This document shows, piece by piece, positions 6,960 through 12,650 of a stretch of DNA of 13,399 nucleotides. Source of the DNA: Acidobacteriota bacterium (lineage in GTDB: Bacteria; Acidobacteriota; Terriglobia; Acidiferrales; UBA7541); NCBI GenBank assembly GCA_028876695.1, contig JAGWRH010000244.1, positions 1 to 13,399 of the forward strand. Reading direction: 5' to 3'. Each line of letters starts with the position of its first letter. The first letter of the stretch is position 1. A program made the translations under genes and the position numbers. The notes below the pieces were generated by a model. It saw only the letters and a program-made list of their open reading frames with translations. It ran no database searches and was not told where the DNA came from.

Positions 6960-7652
6960 ATGGAGGCTACCCCGGTTCTCGAGTTCCTGCTGGTTTCAAA
7001 CAACCACCACACGCTCGCTGCCGTCACGGACGGGCTCGAACAGATCGGAATCAAGTTCAACTTCGCTGCTACGAGTGAGGCGGGCCAGGAATATATGGGA
7101 CGTTGCAAAGTGGACGGAGTAATTGTCGATCTGGAGCTGCCGGGTGCGCAGGAGTTGATCCACTCGATCCGGCGCGGCAATTCCAATCCGGACGCTGCCG
7201 TATTCGTCTGCCTGCCGCGGGAGGCGCAGTCGCCGGTAGCAGTTGTGCCCGGCGCGAACGTGCTCCTGCCGCAGCCGTTGACGGCGGAAAGCGTGGCCAT
7301 GCACGTATCCGCGGCGCGCAGCACGATTCTCGGCGAGCGGCGGCGCTTCTTTCGTTGCCAAGTGAAGATTCCTCTCCATCTGGCTTCTGGCGCCGGAGAG
7401 CAGCGGGGAATGGTGACCAGCCTCGGTGAGGGCGGTATGGCTGCGTACACCGTGAGTGCCGTGGCCCGGGGCGAGTCGGTGCAGTTTGAGTTCACGCTCC
7501 CTTCCGGCGATTCGATCGAGGGAAAAGGCTCAGTGGTTTGGGCCAACAACGAGAGAATGATTGGAGCGAAGTTCATATTTCTGCGTGGCGCGAGCGAAGA
7601 GAAGCTGCAGGGCTGGCTGCGGCAGCAACTGCGCGAAGGTCCGGAAACGTAA
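6960..7652 (+). CDS. PilZ-domain protein with degenerate receiver-like N-terminus
   Basis: This 230-residue soluble protein has a response-regulator-like N-terminal half (about 6-118) with alternating strands and helices. VIVDLELPGAQ carries Asp57 at the usual phosphate-acceptor place, but the usual Lys-Pro is Gln105-Pro (LLPQPLT), so phosphorylation signalling is doubtful. Residues about 127-222 form a PilZ domain with ERRRFFRCQVKIPL giving the RxxxR c-di-GMP motif (Arg128, Arg132). The second motif, usually (D/N)xSxxG, reads SLGEGG (154-159) and lacks the standard Asp/Asn and Ser. c-di-GMP binding is therefore possible but not certain. The ATG at 6960 is chosen because AAAGGA (6949-6954) is five bases upstream; a longer in-frame reading from 6789 has no such signal. 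Likely role: control of motility, surface or exopolysaccharide functions. Confidence 0.85.
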   Translation: MEATPVLEFLLVSNNHHTLAAVTDGLEQIGIKFNFAATSEAGQEYMGRCKVDGVIVDLELPGAQELIHSIRRGNSNPDAAVFVCLPREAQSPVAVVPGANVLLPQPLTAESVAMHVSAARSTILGERRRFFRCQVKIPLHLASGAGEQRGMVTSLGEGGMAAYTVSAVARGESVQFEFTLPSGDSIEGKGSVVWANNERMIGAKFIFLRGASEEKLQGWLRQQLREGPET

Positions 7653-7677
7653 GCCGCCAAAGGCTGCCTGCAAACCA

Positions 7678-7692
7678 CCGCCGATCCGGCGG
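7678..7692 (+). terminator. Hairpin 3' of the PilZ gene
   Basis: CCGCCG (7678-7683) and CGGCGG (7687-7692) form a perfect six-pair stem with a three-base loop, 25 bases past the PilZ stop. No T-run follows, so termination is uncertain; read-through into the next gene is possible. Confidence 0.25.
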
Positions 7693-7777
7693 CGTAAGCC
7701 TGTACCAACGGACAGCGTGACGGATTCGGGGAGTACCGCGCTTGCGGTGCGCCTCGCCGCCGCGTGCTCGTGGCCTA

Positions 7778-7826
7778 CTGTTAGGCGAAGGCTGCTCGCC
7801 GCCTTTGTTTCGACGCGGCCTAACAG
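7778..7826 (+). promoter_or_regulatory. Stem-loop abutting the ribosome binding site of the secreted four-cysteine protein
   Basis: CTGTTAGGC (7778-7786) is perfectly complementary to GCCTAACAG (7818-7826). A second stem, AAGGC (7788-7792) with GCCTT (7801-7805), nests inside. The right outer arm ends on the first G of the run AGGGAGGG that forms the Shine-Dalgarno sequence (GGAGGG, 7827-7832). Folding could limit ribosome access, or the palindrome could be a DNA operator. No known regulator site is recognised. Confidence 0.4.
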
Positions 7827-7836
7827 GGAGGGTACG

Positions 7837-8379
7837 ATGCGCGAAGCCGTGCGTTGTGGTGCGGTTCTGCTCTGCAGCGTAGCGATGTTTTTGACGTTCG
7901 GAGCTCGGCGCGTGGAGGCGCAGGGTCCGGCAGGCGCGGGTGCGGCCGAAGCTGCGCAGGATACTCCGCATTCGCTCAACCCCATGCACTGGATCCACAA
8001 AGATTCCAAGGATTCGGCGGATGCGCTGGGCAGCCGCGGCGATGTCGAGCGAAAGCTCACGCCGATTCTGCAGAGCGACGGAGTGCTCGCGCCGGGCGCA
8101 AACGCGAGCGAGGCGTGCGCGAATTTTCTTGAAGTGGAGGAATGCGTCGCGGCGCTGCACGCCACCCACGATCTGGGGCTGAATTTCGCCTGCGTGCGGG
8201 CCAGCGTCACCGGAGTGCACACCAGCGGGGATTTATCCGGCTGCAAGGATGTGGACCAAGACAAGCCGCAGACGCTGATGAAGGTGATTCGCGCGCTGAA
8301 GCCCGACTCCAATGCCAAGCAAGCCGCAAAAGCGGCGGAGCAAGAAGCAAAGGACGACTTGGCGAAGATCGGCGGGTAA
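7837..8379 (+). CDS. Secreted protein of unknown function with four cysteines
   Basis: I do not recognise a named family. The 180-residue product has a Sec signal peptide (hydrophobic 8-22, probable cleavage after ARRVEA at 28). The mature part has an Ala/Gly-rich linker (29-42), the segment HSLNPMHWIHKDSKDS (45-60), and a compact region with Cys94, Cys103, Cys119 and Cys136, which could form two disulphides. It ends in a charged, Ala/Lys-rich helix (157-177, AKQAAKAAEQEAKDD). A LNPxxW...KDS stretch of this kind seems to recur in small exported acidobacterial proteins, but this is from memory and not a domain name. The start at 7837 is set by GGAGGG four bases upstream and by the signal peptide. 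The gene follows the PilZ gene after 184 bases and may be its own unit or the second gene of it. Confidence 0.78.
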   Translation: MREAVRCGAVLLCSVAMFLTFGARRVEAQGPAGAGAAEAAQDTPHSLNPMHWIHKDSKDSADALGSRGDVERKLTPILQSDGVLAPGANASEACANFLEVEECVAALHATHDLGLNFACVRASVTGVHTSGDLSGCKDVDQDKPQTLMKVIRALKPDSNAKQAAKAAEQEAKDDLAKIGG

Positions 8380-8784
8380 GGCGCCTGGGCCCTTCGGTTC
8401 TCGAGAATGGAAGTTGAGTAGCGACGGGATCGCAAGCGTTAGCGCTTACGGTGCTGGAAGCTTCGGGCGCTCTTTTCGAATTGGGCGGCGATGGCCTCCG
8501 GCACCAGCACGTAGTGAACTCTTCCCCTGCTAATTGTCGCCCGCGCATACGGCGTGAAGTCAATCACAAGCAGCAAGGGATTACGGCTGTAATTCCTCAA
8601 CAAGTCCAACCATAGCCGCTCTCGTATTGAATCTGCTGTCAGTTCCCCAAATACTCCCGGCGTCGAGCCAAGCCCGTAAAGCGCTCAGGCGGTCGTTCGC
8701 TACAAAAGTGGCAGTTCGCATTCGCGTCTCGGAATATAATGCGCAACCGCCAGTCGAAGCGCGGCCGAAGCTGCGGAGGATCCC
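8380..8784. other. 405-base intergenic spacer; possible remnant reading frame on the minus strand
   Basis: No supported gene is seen here. On the minus strand an open stretch of 81 codons (8684-8439) reads with protein-like composition (for example NPLLLVIDFTPYARATISRG and VHYVLVPEAIAAQFEKS). It has no ATG or GTG start, only an internal TTG at about codon 26, no ribosome binding site, and third-position GC lower than neighbouring genes. It may be a decayed gene fragment or chance. A perfect TATAAT near the right end (8735-8740) is probably the DoxX gene's -10 box. Confidence 0.4.
8735..8740 (+). promoter_or_regulatory. Probable -10 box of the DoxX-family gene
   Basis: A perfect TATAAT lies 44 bases before the ATG at 8785, placing a start near 8747. 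The -35 match is poor (CAGTTC at 17-base spacing, or TTCGCA at 14), so an activator or a weak -35 is implied. Confidence 0.5.
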
Positions 8785-9231
8785 ATGGGCGACACCGCGA
8801 ACAGCAAGCTTGCTGGTCCTATCGTTCTTTTGGGACGCATTCTCTTCTCGATTGTTTTCGTGCTCTCCAGCATCGACCATTTTGACGGTCACGACTTGGC
8901 CTACGCAACGGCTGCGCACATACCTCTGGCGAGCATCGCCGTTCCGATCGCGGGAGTGATGATTCTCGTGGGAGGCCTCTCGGTCCTCTTCGGCTACCGG
9001 GCGAAGCTCGGCGCGCTGCTGATCATCATTTTTCTGATCCCGGTCACTCCGATGATGCACAATTTCTGGGCTGTCACCGATCCCAGAATGCATGAGGTGC
9101 ACGAGGTGAATTTCCTGAAAAATCTTTCGATGCTGGGAGCCGCTTTTCTGATGACACAATTCGGGGCGGGTCCGTGGAGCTTGGACGCTCGAAAGACGTC
9201 GTCCTCGGCATCCGCTATCGCGAAATCGTGA
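8785..9231 (+). CDS. DoxX-family membrane protein
   Basis: This 148-residue protein has four predicted transmembrane helices (about 11-30, 48-68, 73-92, 109-127). It shows the pattern of the bacterial DoxX family: LLGRILFSIVFVLSSIDHF at the first helix, IAGVMILVGGLSVLFGYRAKLGALLI in the middle, and NFLKNLSMLGAAFLM at the fourth. Family members are linked to thiosulphate:quinone oxidation in archaea and to redox or thiol stress complexes in bacteria; for most bacterial copies the role is not settled. GGAGGA (8775-8780) lies four bases before the ATG. The SnoaL-like gene follows after 51 bases on the same strand, so co-transcription is likely. The His-rich segment (HNFWAVTDPRMHEVHEVNF) between helices three and four could bind metal or a quinone, but that is inference. 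Confidence 0.85.
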   Translation: MGDTANSKLAGPIVLLGRILFSIVFVLSSIDHFDGHDLAYATAAHIPLASIAVPIAGVMILVGGLSVLFGYRAKLGALLIIIFLIPVTPMMHNFWAVTDPRMHEVHEVNFLKNLSMLGAAFLMTQFGAGPWSLDARKTSSSASAIAKS

Positions 9232-9282
9232 TCTGCCTCTGTCGTTGATCCCTGGCTGAGCGTCAGTGCAAAGGAGAAACCG

Positions 9283-9774
9283 ATGAAGACGAAGTTCATT
9301 GCCGGCATAGTCGCCCTTTTGTTCGTCGTATTGCTCGGATACCGGGCAACGGCGGCGAGAAACGATACGCAGTCTCGAGCCGACGATCGCGCGCAGATCG
9401 AGAACCTCATGTGGAACTACAGCCGCGCCTTATACTCGCAAAATCCCGATGCGTACGCGGCTCTCTACACGCCCGATGGTCAATTCGGAACCGGCGAACA
9501 TGCCGTCAAGGGACGCGACGCGATCAAGAAAATGATCGAGAATCTGAAGCGGCGCGAGGCCGCGCAGCAGCCCGTGTACGTGATGGATCTGGACAATCAC
9601 ATCGAATTTTCGGACCGCAATCACGCGCATCTGGAAGCGTACTGGCTGGAAGTCACGCCGCGGACCGGGCAAAAGGCCGCGCAGGTGGTCAACGCGGGAC
9701 GCCAAGTGGAAGATTTCGAGCGCATCAATGGCCAGTGGCTGATCAAGTTCCGCGATCCAGCGCCTAAAGACTGA
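9283..9774 (+). CDS. Exported SnoaL/NTF2-like domain protein
   Basis: This 163-residue protein has an N-terminal signal peptide or anchor (MKTKFIAGIVALLFVVLLGY, likely cleavage after RATA at 24). It is followed by one SnoaL-like (NTF2 superfamily) domain: the helix AQIENLMWNYSRALYSQN (37-54), DAYAALYTPDGQFG (56-69), GRDAIKKMI (77-85), and the final strands NAGRQVEDFERINGQWLIKF (137-156). This cone-shaped fold binds small hydrophobic ligands or acts as a hydratase, isomerase or dehydratase. No specific catalytic set can be named here. The start is firm: AAGGAG (9271-9276) lies six bases before the ATG. It probably shares a transcript with the DoxX-family gene upstream. Its location should be periplasmic or membrane-attached. 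Confidence 0.83.
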   Translation: MKTKFIAGIVALLFVVLLGYRATAARNDTQSRADDRAQIENLMWNYSRALYSQNPDAYAALYTPDGQFGTGEHAVKGRDAIKKMIENLKRREAAQQPVYVMDLDNHIEFSDRNHAHLEAYWLEVTPRTGQKAAQVVNAGRQVEDFERINGQWLIKFRDPAPKD

Positions 9775-9800
9775 ACCCGACTCTGCGATTTGCCGCGCCT

Positions 9801-9840
9801 CAGTTGGCGGTTTTGATTCGGCCCGGCTCTCTGCCAACTG
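9801..9840. repeat. Inverted repeat between convergent genes (possible bidirectional hairpin)
   Basis: CAGTTGGC (9801-9808) is perfectly complementary to GCCAACTG (9833-9840), and a wobble and one more pair extend it inward. The loop is about 20 bases. It lies 26 bases past the stop of the rightward SnoaL-like gene, which is convergent with the amidohydrolase gene. There is no T-run. Confidence 0.35.
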
Positions 9841-9869
9841 GAGCATCGCGCGGGTGATTCACCTAAACC

Positions 9870-9924
9870 TAACGCACCACGGGGCCGCTGCACGTGAAGC
9901 CAGCCGACACGACTCAGTGCGTTA
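9870..9924. repeat. Second inverted repeat between the same convergent genes
   Basis: TAACGCAC (9870-9877) pairs perfectly with GTGCGTTA (9917-9924), separated by 39 bases. With the stem at 9801-9840 it makes two separate long-loop inverted repeats in a 199-base gap. Function is unknown. Confidence 0.3.
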
Positions 9925-9973
9925 ACGGCCGATCCCTGCTCGCATCCGATCGTGCCCGGCGCTCAGGCCCAGC

Positions 9974-11131
9974 TCACAGTGAAAATACCGTTTCGGCGTT
10001 CGTCTGAAACAGCTTCTTCTTGTCGGCGTCGCTCATGGGGATGTCGTCCGTCATCGTAACTTCTTCGATTTCGAACTCGTACGGGTAGTCCATCGCGTAC
10101 ATCACGCGATCCACGCCGAGTACCGATTGCGCGAACTGTATCGCCGGGCCCCACGGCAGGCCGCTCGTAGTGATGAAGATATTGCGCCGCATGTAGTCGC
10201 TCGGGAGCATCTTCAGTTTGGGCATGAACGGCTTTTTCCGCCGCTCCCAATAGTCGATGCGATACAGCATGTACGGAATCCCCTCGCCCCCGTGGCCGAT
10301 CACGATTTTGAGGTTCGGGAATCGGTCGAAAACGCCGGTGGTGATCAGCGCCAGCGTGTGCAAGCTGACTTCGACGTTGAATCCCCACAACGCGCGCTCG
10401 ATTCCGCGCTCCAGATACGGCTGAAGCATCTGCGGCCCGGGTTCGCGGGGATGAATATAAATCGGCGCGTTCAGCGCTTCAGCCGCTTCAAACATTTCCC
10501 AGAACTTGGGATCATCAAGGTACTCGCCTTCGGTGTGCGAATTCACCACCGCGCCCTTGAGCCCCAGAGTCTTCGTCGCGCGCTCCAGCTCTTTGGCCGC
10601 TGCCCTCGGATCCTGCGGAGCAATCGCGGCAAGCCCGGCAAATCGCGTCGGATATTTACGGATCGCTTCGGCGAGCTGATCGTTGGTCGATGCCGCCAGG
10701 GAAGTCGCGGTCGGCGCGTCGAATACTTGCACGCCTGGCGCCGTCAGGAAAGTCAGCGCCAGATCGATGCCGCTGGCATCCATATCGCGGATGCGTCCTT
10801 CGCCCATATCGGCCAGCCGCCTGACGATCGGATTGCCGCCGGTGCCTCCGCCTTCGCCGGGTCGGTTGCCGGTCGTTCCCCACATGCTTGCCAGTCCCGG
10901 ATGCGCGAAGGGATTCTTCTCGAGCAGCGTGGTGTACATCTGGAACAGTTCGAGCGGTCCCCATGCTCCCTCCGTCTCGATGCGTTTGTACGGCACCTTG
11001 CGCGGTTTCGCCGCCTCGCCGTTCGCCACGGGCATTTTGATGTGCGCGAGTTCCGCAGCTCGCGCCGTCGATCCGCTTGAGATCGCCGCGTATGTAAGCG
11101 CCGCGCCTTTCACAAAAGATCGTCTGTCCAT
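9974..11131 (-). CDS. Tat-exported amidohydrolase-2 family protein (ACMSD/gamma-resorcylate decarboxylase type)
   Basis: This 385-residue protein begins MDRRSFVKGA, a twin-arginine signal, with an Ala-rich h-region and probable cleavage after ARA at 25. The mature part is a TIM-barrel metal hydrolase or decarboxylase of the amidohydrolase-2 family. Probable metal or active-site residues are Glu54 in IETEGAW (51-57), His227 in YIHPRE, His280 in IVIGHGGEG and Asp348 in YAMDYPYE. In gamma-resorcylate decarboxylase the first motif is EEH; here the His position is Ala56, as in a subgroup with TEEA-type motifs. Decarboxylation or hydrolysis of an aromatic or related acid is possible, but the substrate is unknown. 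GGGGGA (11142-11137) lies five bases before the ATG, and a perfect TATAAT lies 35 bases upstream. The gene seems to be a single unit; Tat export suggests metal loading in the cytoplasm. Confidence 0.87.
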   Translation of the reverse strand: MDRRSFVKGAALTYAAISSGSTARAAELAHIKMPVANGEAAKPRKVPYKRIETEGAWGPLELFQMYTTLLEKNPFAHPGLASMWGTTGNRPGEGGGTGGNPIVRRLADMGEGRIRDMDASGIDLALTFLTAPGVQVFDAPTATSLAASTNDQLAEAIRKYPTRFAGLAAIAPQDPRAAAKELERATKTLGLKGAVVNSHTEGEYLDDPKFWEMFEAAEALNAPIYIHPREPGPQMLQPYLERGIERALWGFNVEVSLHTLALITTGVFDRFPNLKIVIGHGGEGIPYMLYRIDYWERRKKPFMPKLKMLPSDYMRRNIFITTSGLPWGPAIQFAQSVLGVDRVMYAMDYPYEFEIEEVTMTDDIPMSDADKKKLFQTNAETVFSL

Positions 11132-11166
11132 TGTCGTCCCCCGATCGGTCGACTTTCGTGCTGCGG

Positions 11167-11172
11167 ATTATA
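11167..11172 (-). promoter_or_regulatory. Probable -10 box of the amidohydrolase gene
   Basis: The minus strand reads a perfect TATAAT (11172-11167), 35 bases before the ATG at 11131. The best -35 at 17-base spacing is TCATCG (11195-11190), a weak match. The implied leader is under 30 bases. Confidence 0.5.
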
Positions 11173-11191
11173 CCCACATCGAATCGCACCG

Positions 11192-11326
11192 ATGAGCACG
11201 TACGCCGAATCGCTGGAAAAGCGGACGCACGCCCACTCGCCGGCGCAATCGGAACGTGGCGTGACGCTGGCGTATGACTCCGGCTGGCCGAGGATTTACG
11301 GGAACGAGTCTATCGAGGGCCTGTAG
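11192..11326 (+). CDS. Possible small ORF, 44 codons
   Basis: An ATG at 11192 opens a 44-residue frame (begins MSTYAESLEKRTH, ends NESIEGL) in the gap between two minus-strand genes. About four of five codons end in G or C, similar to real genes here. There is no Shine-Dalgarno sequence and no recognised domain, and it runs against its neighbours. It could be a leaderless small gene, a remnant or chance. Confidence 0.2.
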   Translation: MSTYAESLEKRTHAHSPAQSERGVTLAYDSGWPRIYGNESIEGL

Positions 11327-11383
11327 GTGTGTCGTGGGTTTGCAACTGCTTTCGCGAGGATCCGCGCGGGGAATTGCGATCTC

Positions 11384-11815
11384 TCACCGTTTGACAGTTT
11401 GCGAGGCAAATCGAAGCACTTGGGCCTTGATTTCGTCGCGCACCTGGCGAAACGCTTGTTTTTCCTCTTCCCGCGAACCTTTCACGAGCAGCGGGTCCCG
11501 GACGTTCCAGTGCAGCAGGCGGGGCGTAAACGGGTACAGCGGTGCGCGCTCGCTCTTTTGATCGGCTAGCGTAATGACGTACGAGAAGGATTCTCGGAAC
11601 CATTGCCCGACGTTTTTCGGGTGCTGGGTCGTGATGTCGATCCCGTCCTCGGCCATCACTGCCGCCGCCACCGGGTGAATCCCTTCAGCCGATTCGACCG
11701 AACCGCTTGCGCTGATAAAGCGGCCTCCTCCCAGCGCTCGCAAAAATCCCTCGGCCATTTGCGCGCGGACCGAATTCCGAATCGAAAGAAACAGGACCTT
11801 AGTTTCCTTCTGCAC
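11384..11815 (-). CDS. ArsC/low-molecular-weight phosphatase-like protein lacking all cysteines
   Basis: This 143-residue protein aligns along its whole length with thioredoxin-coupled arsenate reductases and LMW tyrosine phosphatases: P-loop region VLFLSIRNSVRAQMAEGFLR (7-26), then GIHPVAAAVMAEDGIDI (45-61), SYVITLADQKSE (78-89), HWNVRDP (102-108) and FRQVRDEI (122-129). The signature CX5R has Ser11 in place of the catalytic cysteine (codon TCG on the minus strand), with Arg17 and Asp107 kept. The resolving cysteines of ArsC are also absent, and the protein has no cysteine anywhere. It should therefore not work as a normal arsenate reductase or phosphatase; a binding or regulatory pseudo-enzyme is more likely. 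The start is GTG at 11815, with GGTGGAG (11827-11821) five bases upstream. No arsenic genes lie next to it. Confidence 0.82.
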   Translation of the reverse strand: MQKETKVLFLSIRNSVRAQMAEGFLRALGGGRFISASGSVESAEGIHPVAAAVMAEDGIDITTQHPKNVGQWFRESFSYVITLADQKSERAPLYPFTPRLLHWNVRDPLLVKGSREEEKQAFRQVRDEIKAQVLRFASQTVKR

Positions 11816-11867
11816 TGTATCTCCACCGGTGAATGCCGCTTAATGATGTGGACTTTCGTAGCATTTC

Positions 11868-11876
11868 ATTTTACCA
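11868..11876 (-). promoter_or_regulatory. Extended -10 promoter of the ArsC-like gene
   Basis: On the minus strand TGG followed by TAAAAT (11876-11868) forms an extended -10 element one base from TATAAT. No -35 box is seen at 17 bases, which is normal for extended -10 promoters. The leader to the GTG at 11815 would be about 46 bases. Confidence 0.4.
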
Positions 11877-11946
11877 CCAACGCCCATCCGGCATCCGCTC
11901 GACGCGCTGTGTAGGTTTTTGATCCGACGCTCTAAAAAATACACGC

Positions 11947-12564
11947 TCAAGATGCTGTTTTGGGCGCGACTTCGACTGGAATCCGGCTGAGCTTGCGGTA
12001 CACGCGAACGCGGCGGCGAACGGGCCACCAGTCGTACAGGTAAATTTGCATCGGGCGCCACATGGCCACCCATCCGGCAATCGTCAGGCTCTCGCGGCCT
12101 ACAGAAGCCCAGGTGCCGCTTCCCGCGAAAAGCACTTTGCTCACCACGAGGCATGCGGAAAGAAACGCTACGCCGATCAAAAGGCTCGTCCGGCCCTGCT
12201 TCAATAAACGCTTCAGTTCGAGACCGCCGATTCTGGCGCGATACGAGAAATGATTGCGAACAGCTGTTTCGATTAGTTCCTTGGGGTCTTCGGCGGGCCA
12301 CTGATCGAGATAGACGCAGAGCCGCAGCGGAGTGTCCAGCGAATATTCCTGCGCCCAGCTGACGATGAACTCTTCTGCGTCGTCGTCCAGATCTTTCTCC
12401 CGGAACGGTGAGGGGTCCATGGAGTTGAACAACTGGCTCAGGTCTCGAAGCCGCACGCGAATCGAATGCGGCCGCGCGTGCCCTTTCGAGCGCTGGCGCG
12501 GTGTTGATGAACCGGCCTCTTTCGGACTTGAGCTCTCGGCTTTAGCGGAGTCAGGGGACGGCAT
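11947..12564 (-). CDS. Two-helix membrane protein of unknown function
   Basis: I do not recognise a named family. The 205-residue product has a polar, Ser/Pro-rich N-terminus (1-32). A soluble domain (about 33-125) follows, with SIRVRLRDLSQLFNSMDPSP (34-53), an acidic stretch EKDLDDDAEEF (56-66) and the basic RARIGGLELKRLLKQGR (109-125). Two hydrophobic helices (about 127-147 and 157-177) come next, then a basic tail YDWWPVRRRVRVYRKL (177-192). The positive residues at both helix flanks suggest both termini are cytoplasmic. The ATG at 12564 has no clear Shine-Dalgarno sequence. A TACAAT box (12585-12580) lies only 15 bases upstream, which would give a very short leader. Its composition is coherent to the end, and codon use matches neighbours, so it is very likely a real gene. 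Confidence 0.75.
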   Translation of the reverse strand: MPSPDSAKAESSSPKEAGSSTPRQRSKGHARPHSIRVRLRDLSQLFNSMDPSPFREKDLDDDAEEFIVSWAQEYSLDTPLRLCVYLDQWPAEDPKELIETAVRNHFSYRARIGGLELKRLLKQGRTSLLIGVAFLSACLVVSKVLFAGSGTWASVGRESLTIAGWVAMWRPMQIYLYDWWPVRRRVRVYRKLSRIPVEVAPKTAS

Positions 12565-12579
12565 GGAAGCGTGGAGAGA

Positions 12580-12585
12580 ATTGTA
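12580..12585 (-). promoter_or_regulatory. Possible -10 box of the two-helix membrane protein gene
   Basis: The minus strand reads TACAAT (12585-12580), one base off consensus, with no good -35 box (TCTCCC at 17 bases). The start site would lie only about nine bases before the ATG, fitting the absent Shine-Dalgarno sequence. Confidence 0.3.
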
Positions 12586-12650
12586 GCCCGGATTCGCCGA
12601 TCGGGAGAATTCGCCGCCCCCAGTATCCGCCCCGCGGCGCTGGCTTCGCG

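Noticed and set aside
6740..6960. GEMM-type c-di-GMP riboswitch upstream of PilZ
   Set aside because: The conserved GEMM core segments are not present; only unnamed stems are seen.
8709..8725. Sigma-54 promoter (TGGC ... GC) before the DoxX gene
   Set aside because: The distance between the GG and GC elements is two bases too long, and TTGC is imperfect.
10127..11080. 317-codon plus-strand frame
   Set aside because: It is opposite the amidohydrolase, is Arg-rich, and has no motif or ribosome binding site.
11935..11940. Intrinsic terminator T-run 3' of the two-helix membrane protein gene (minus strand)
   Set aside because: The six-T run has no stable stem directly before it.
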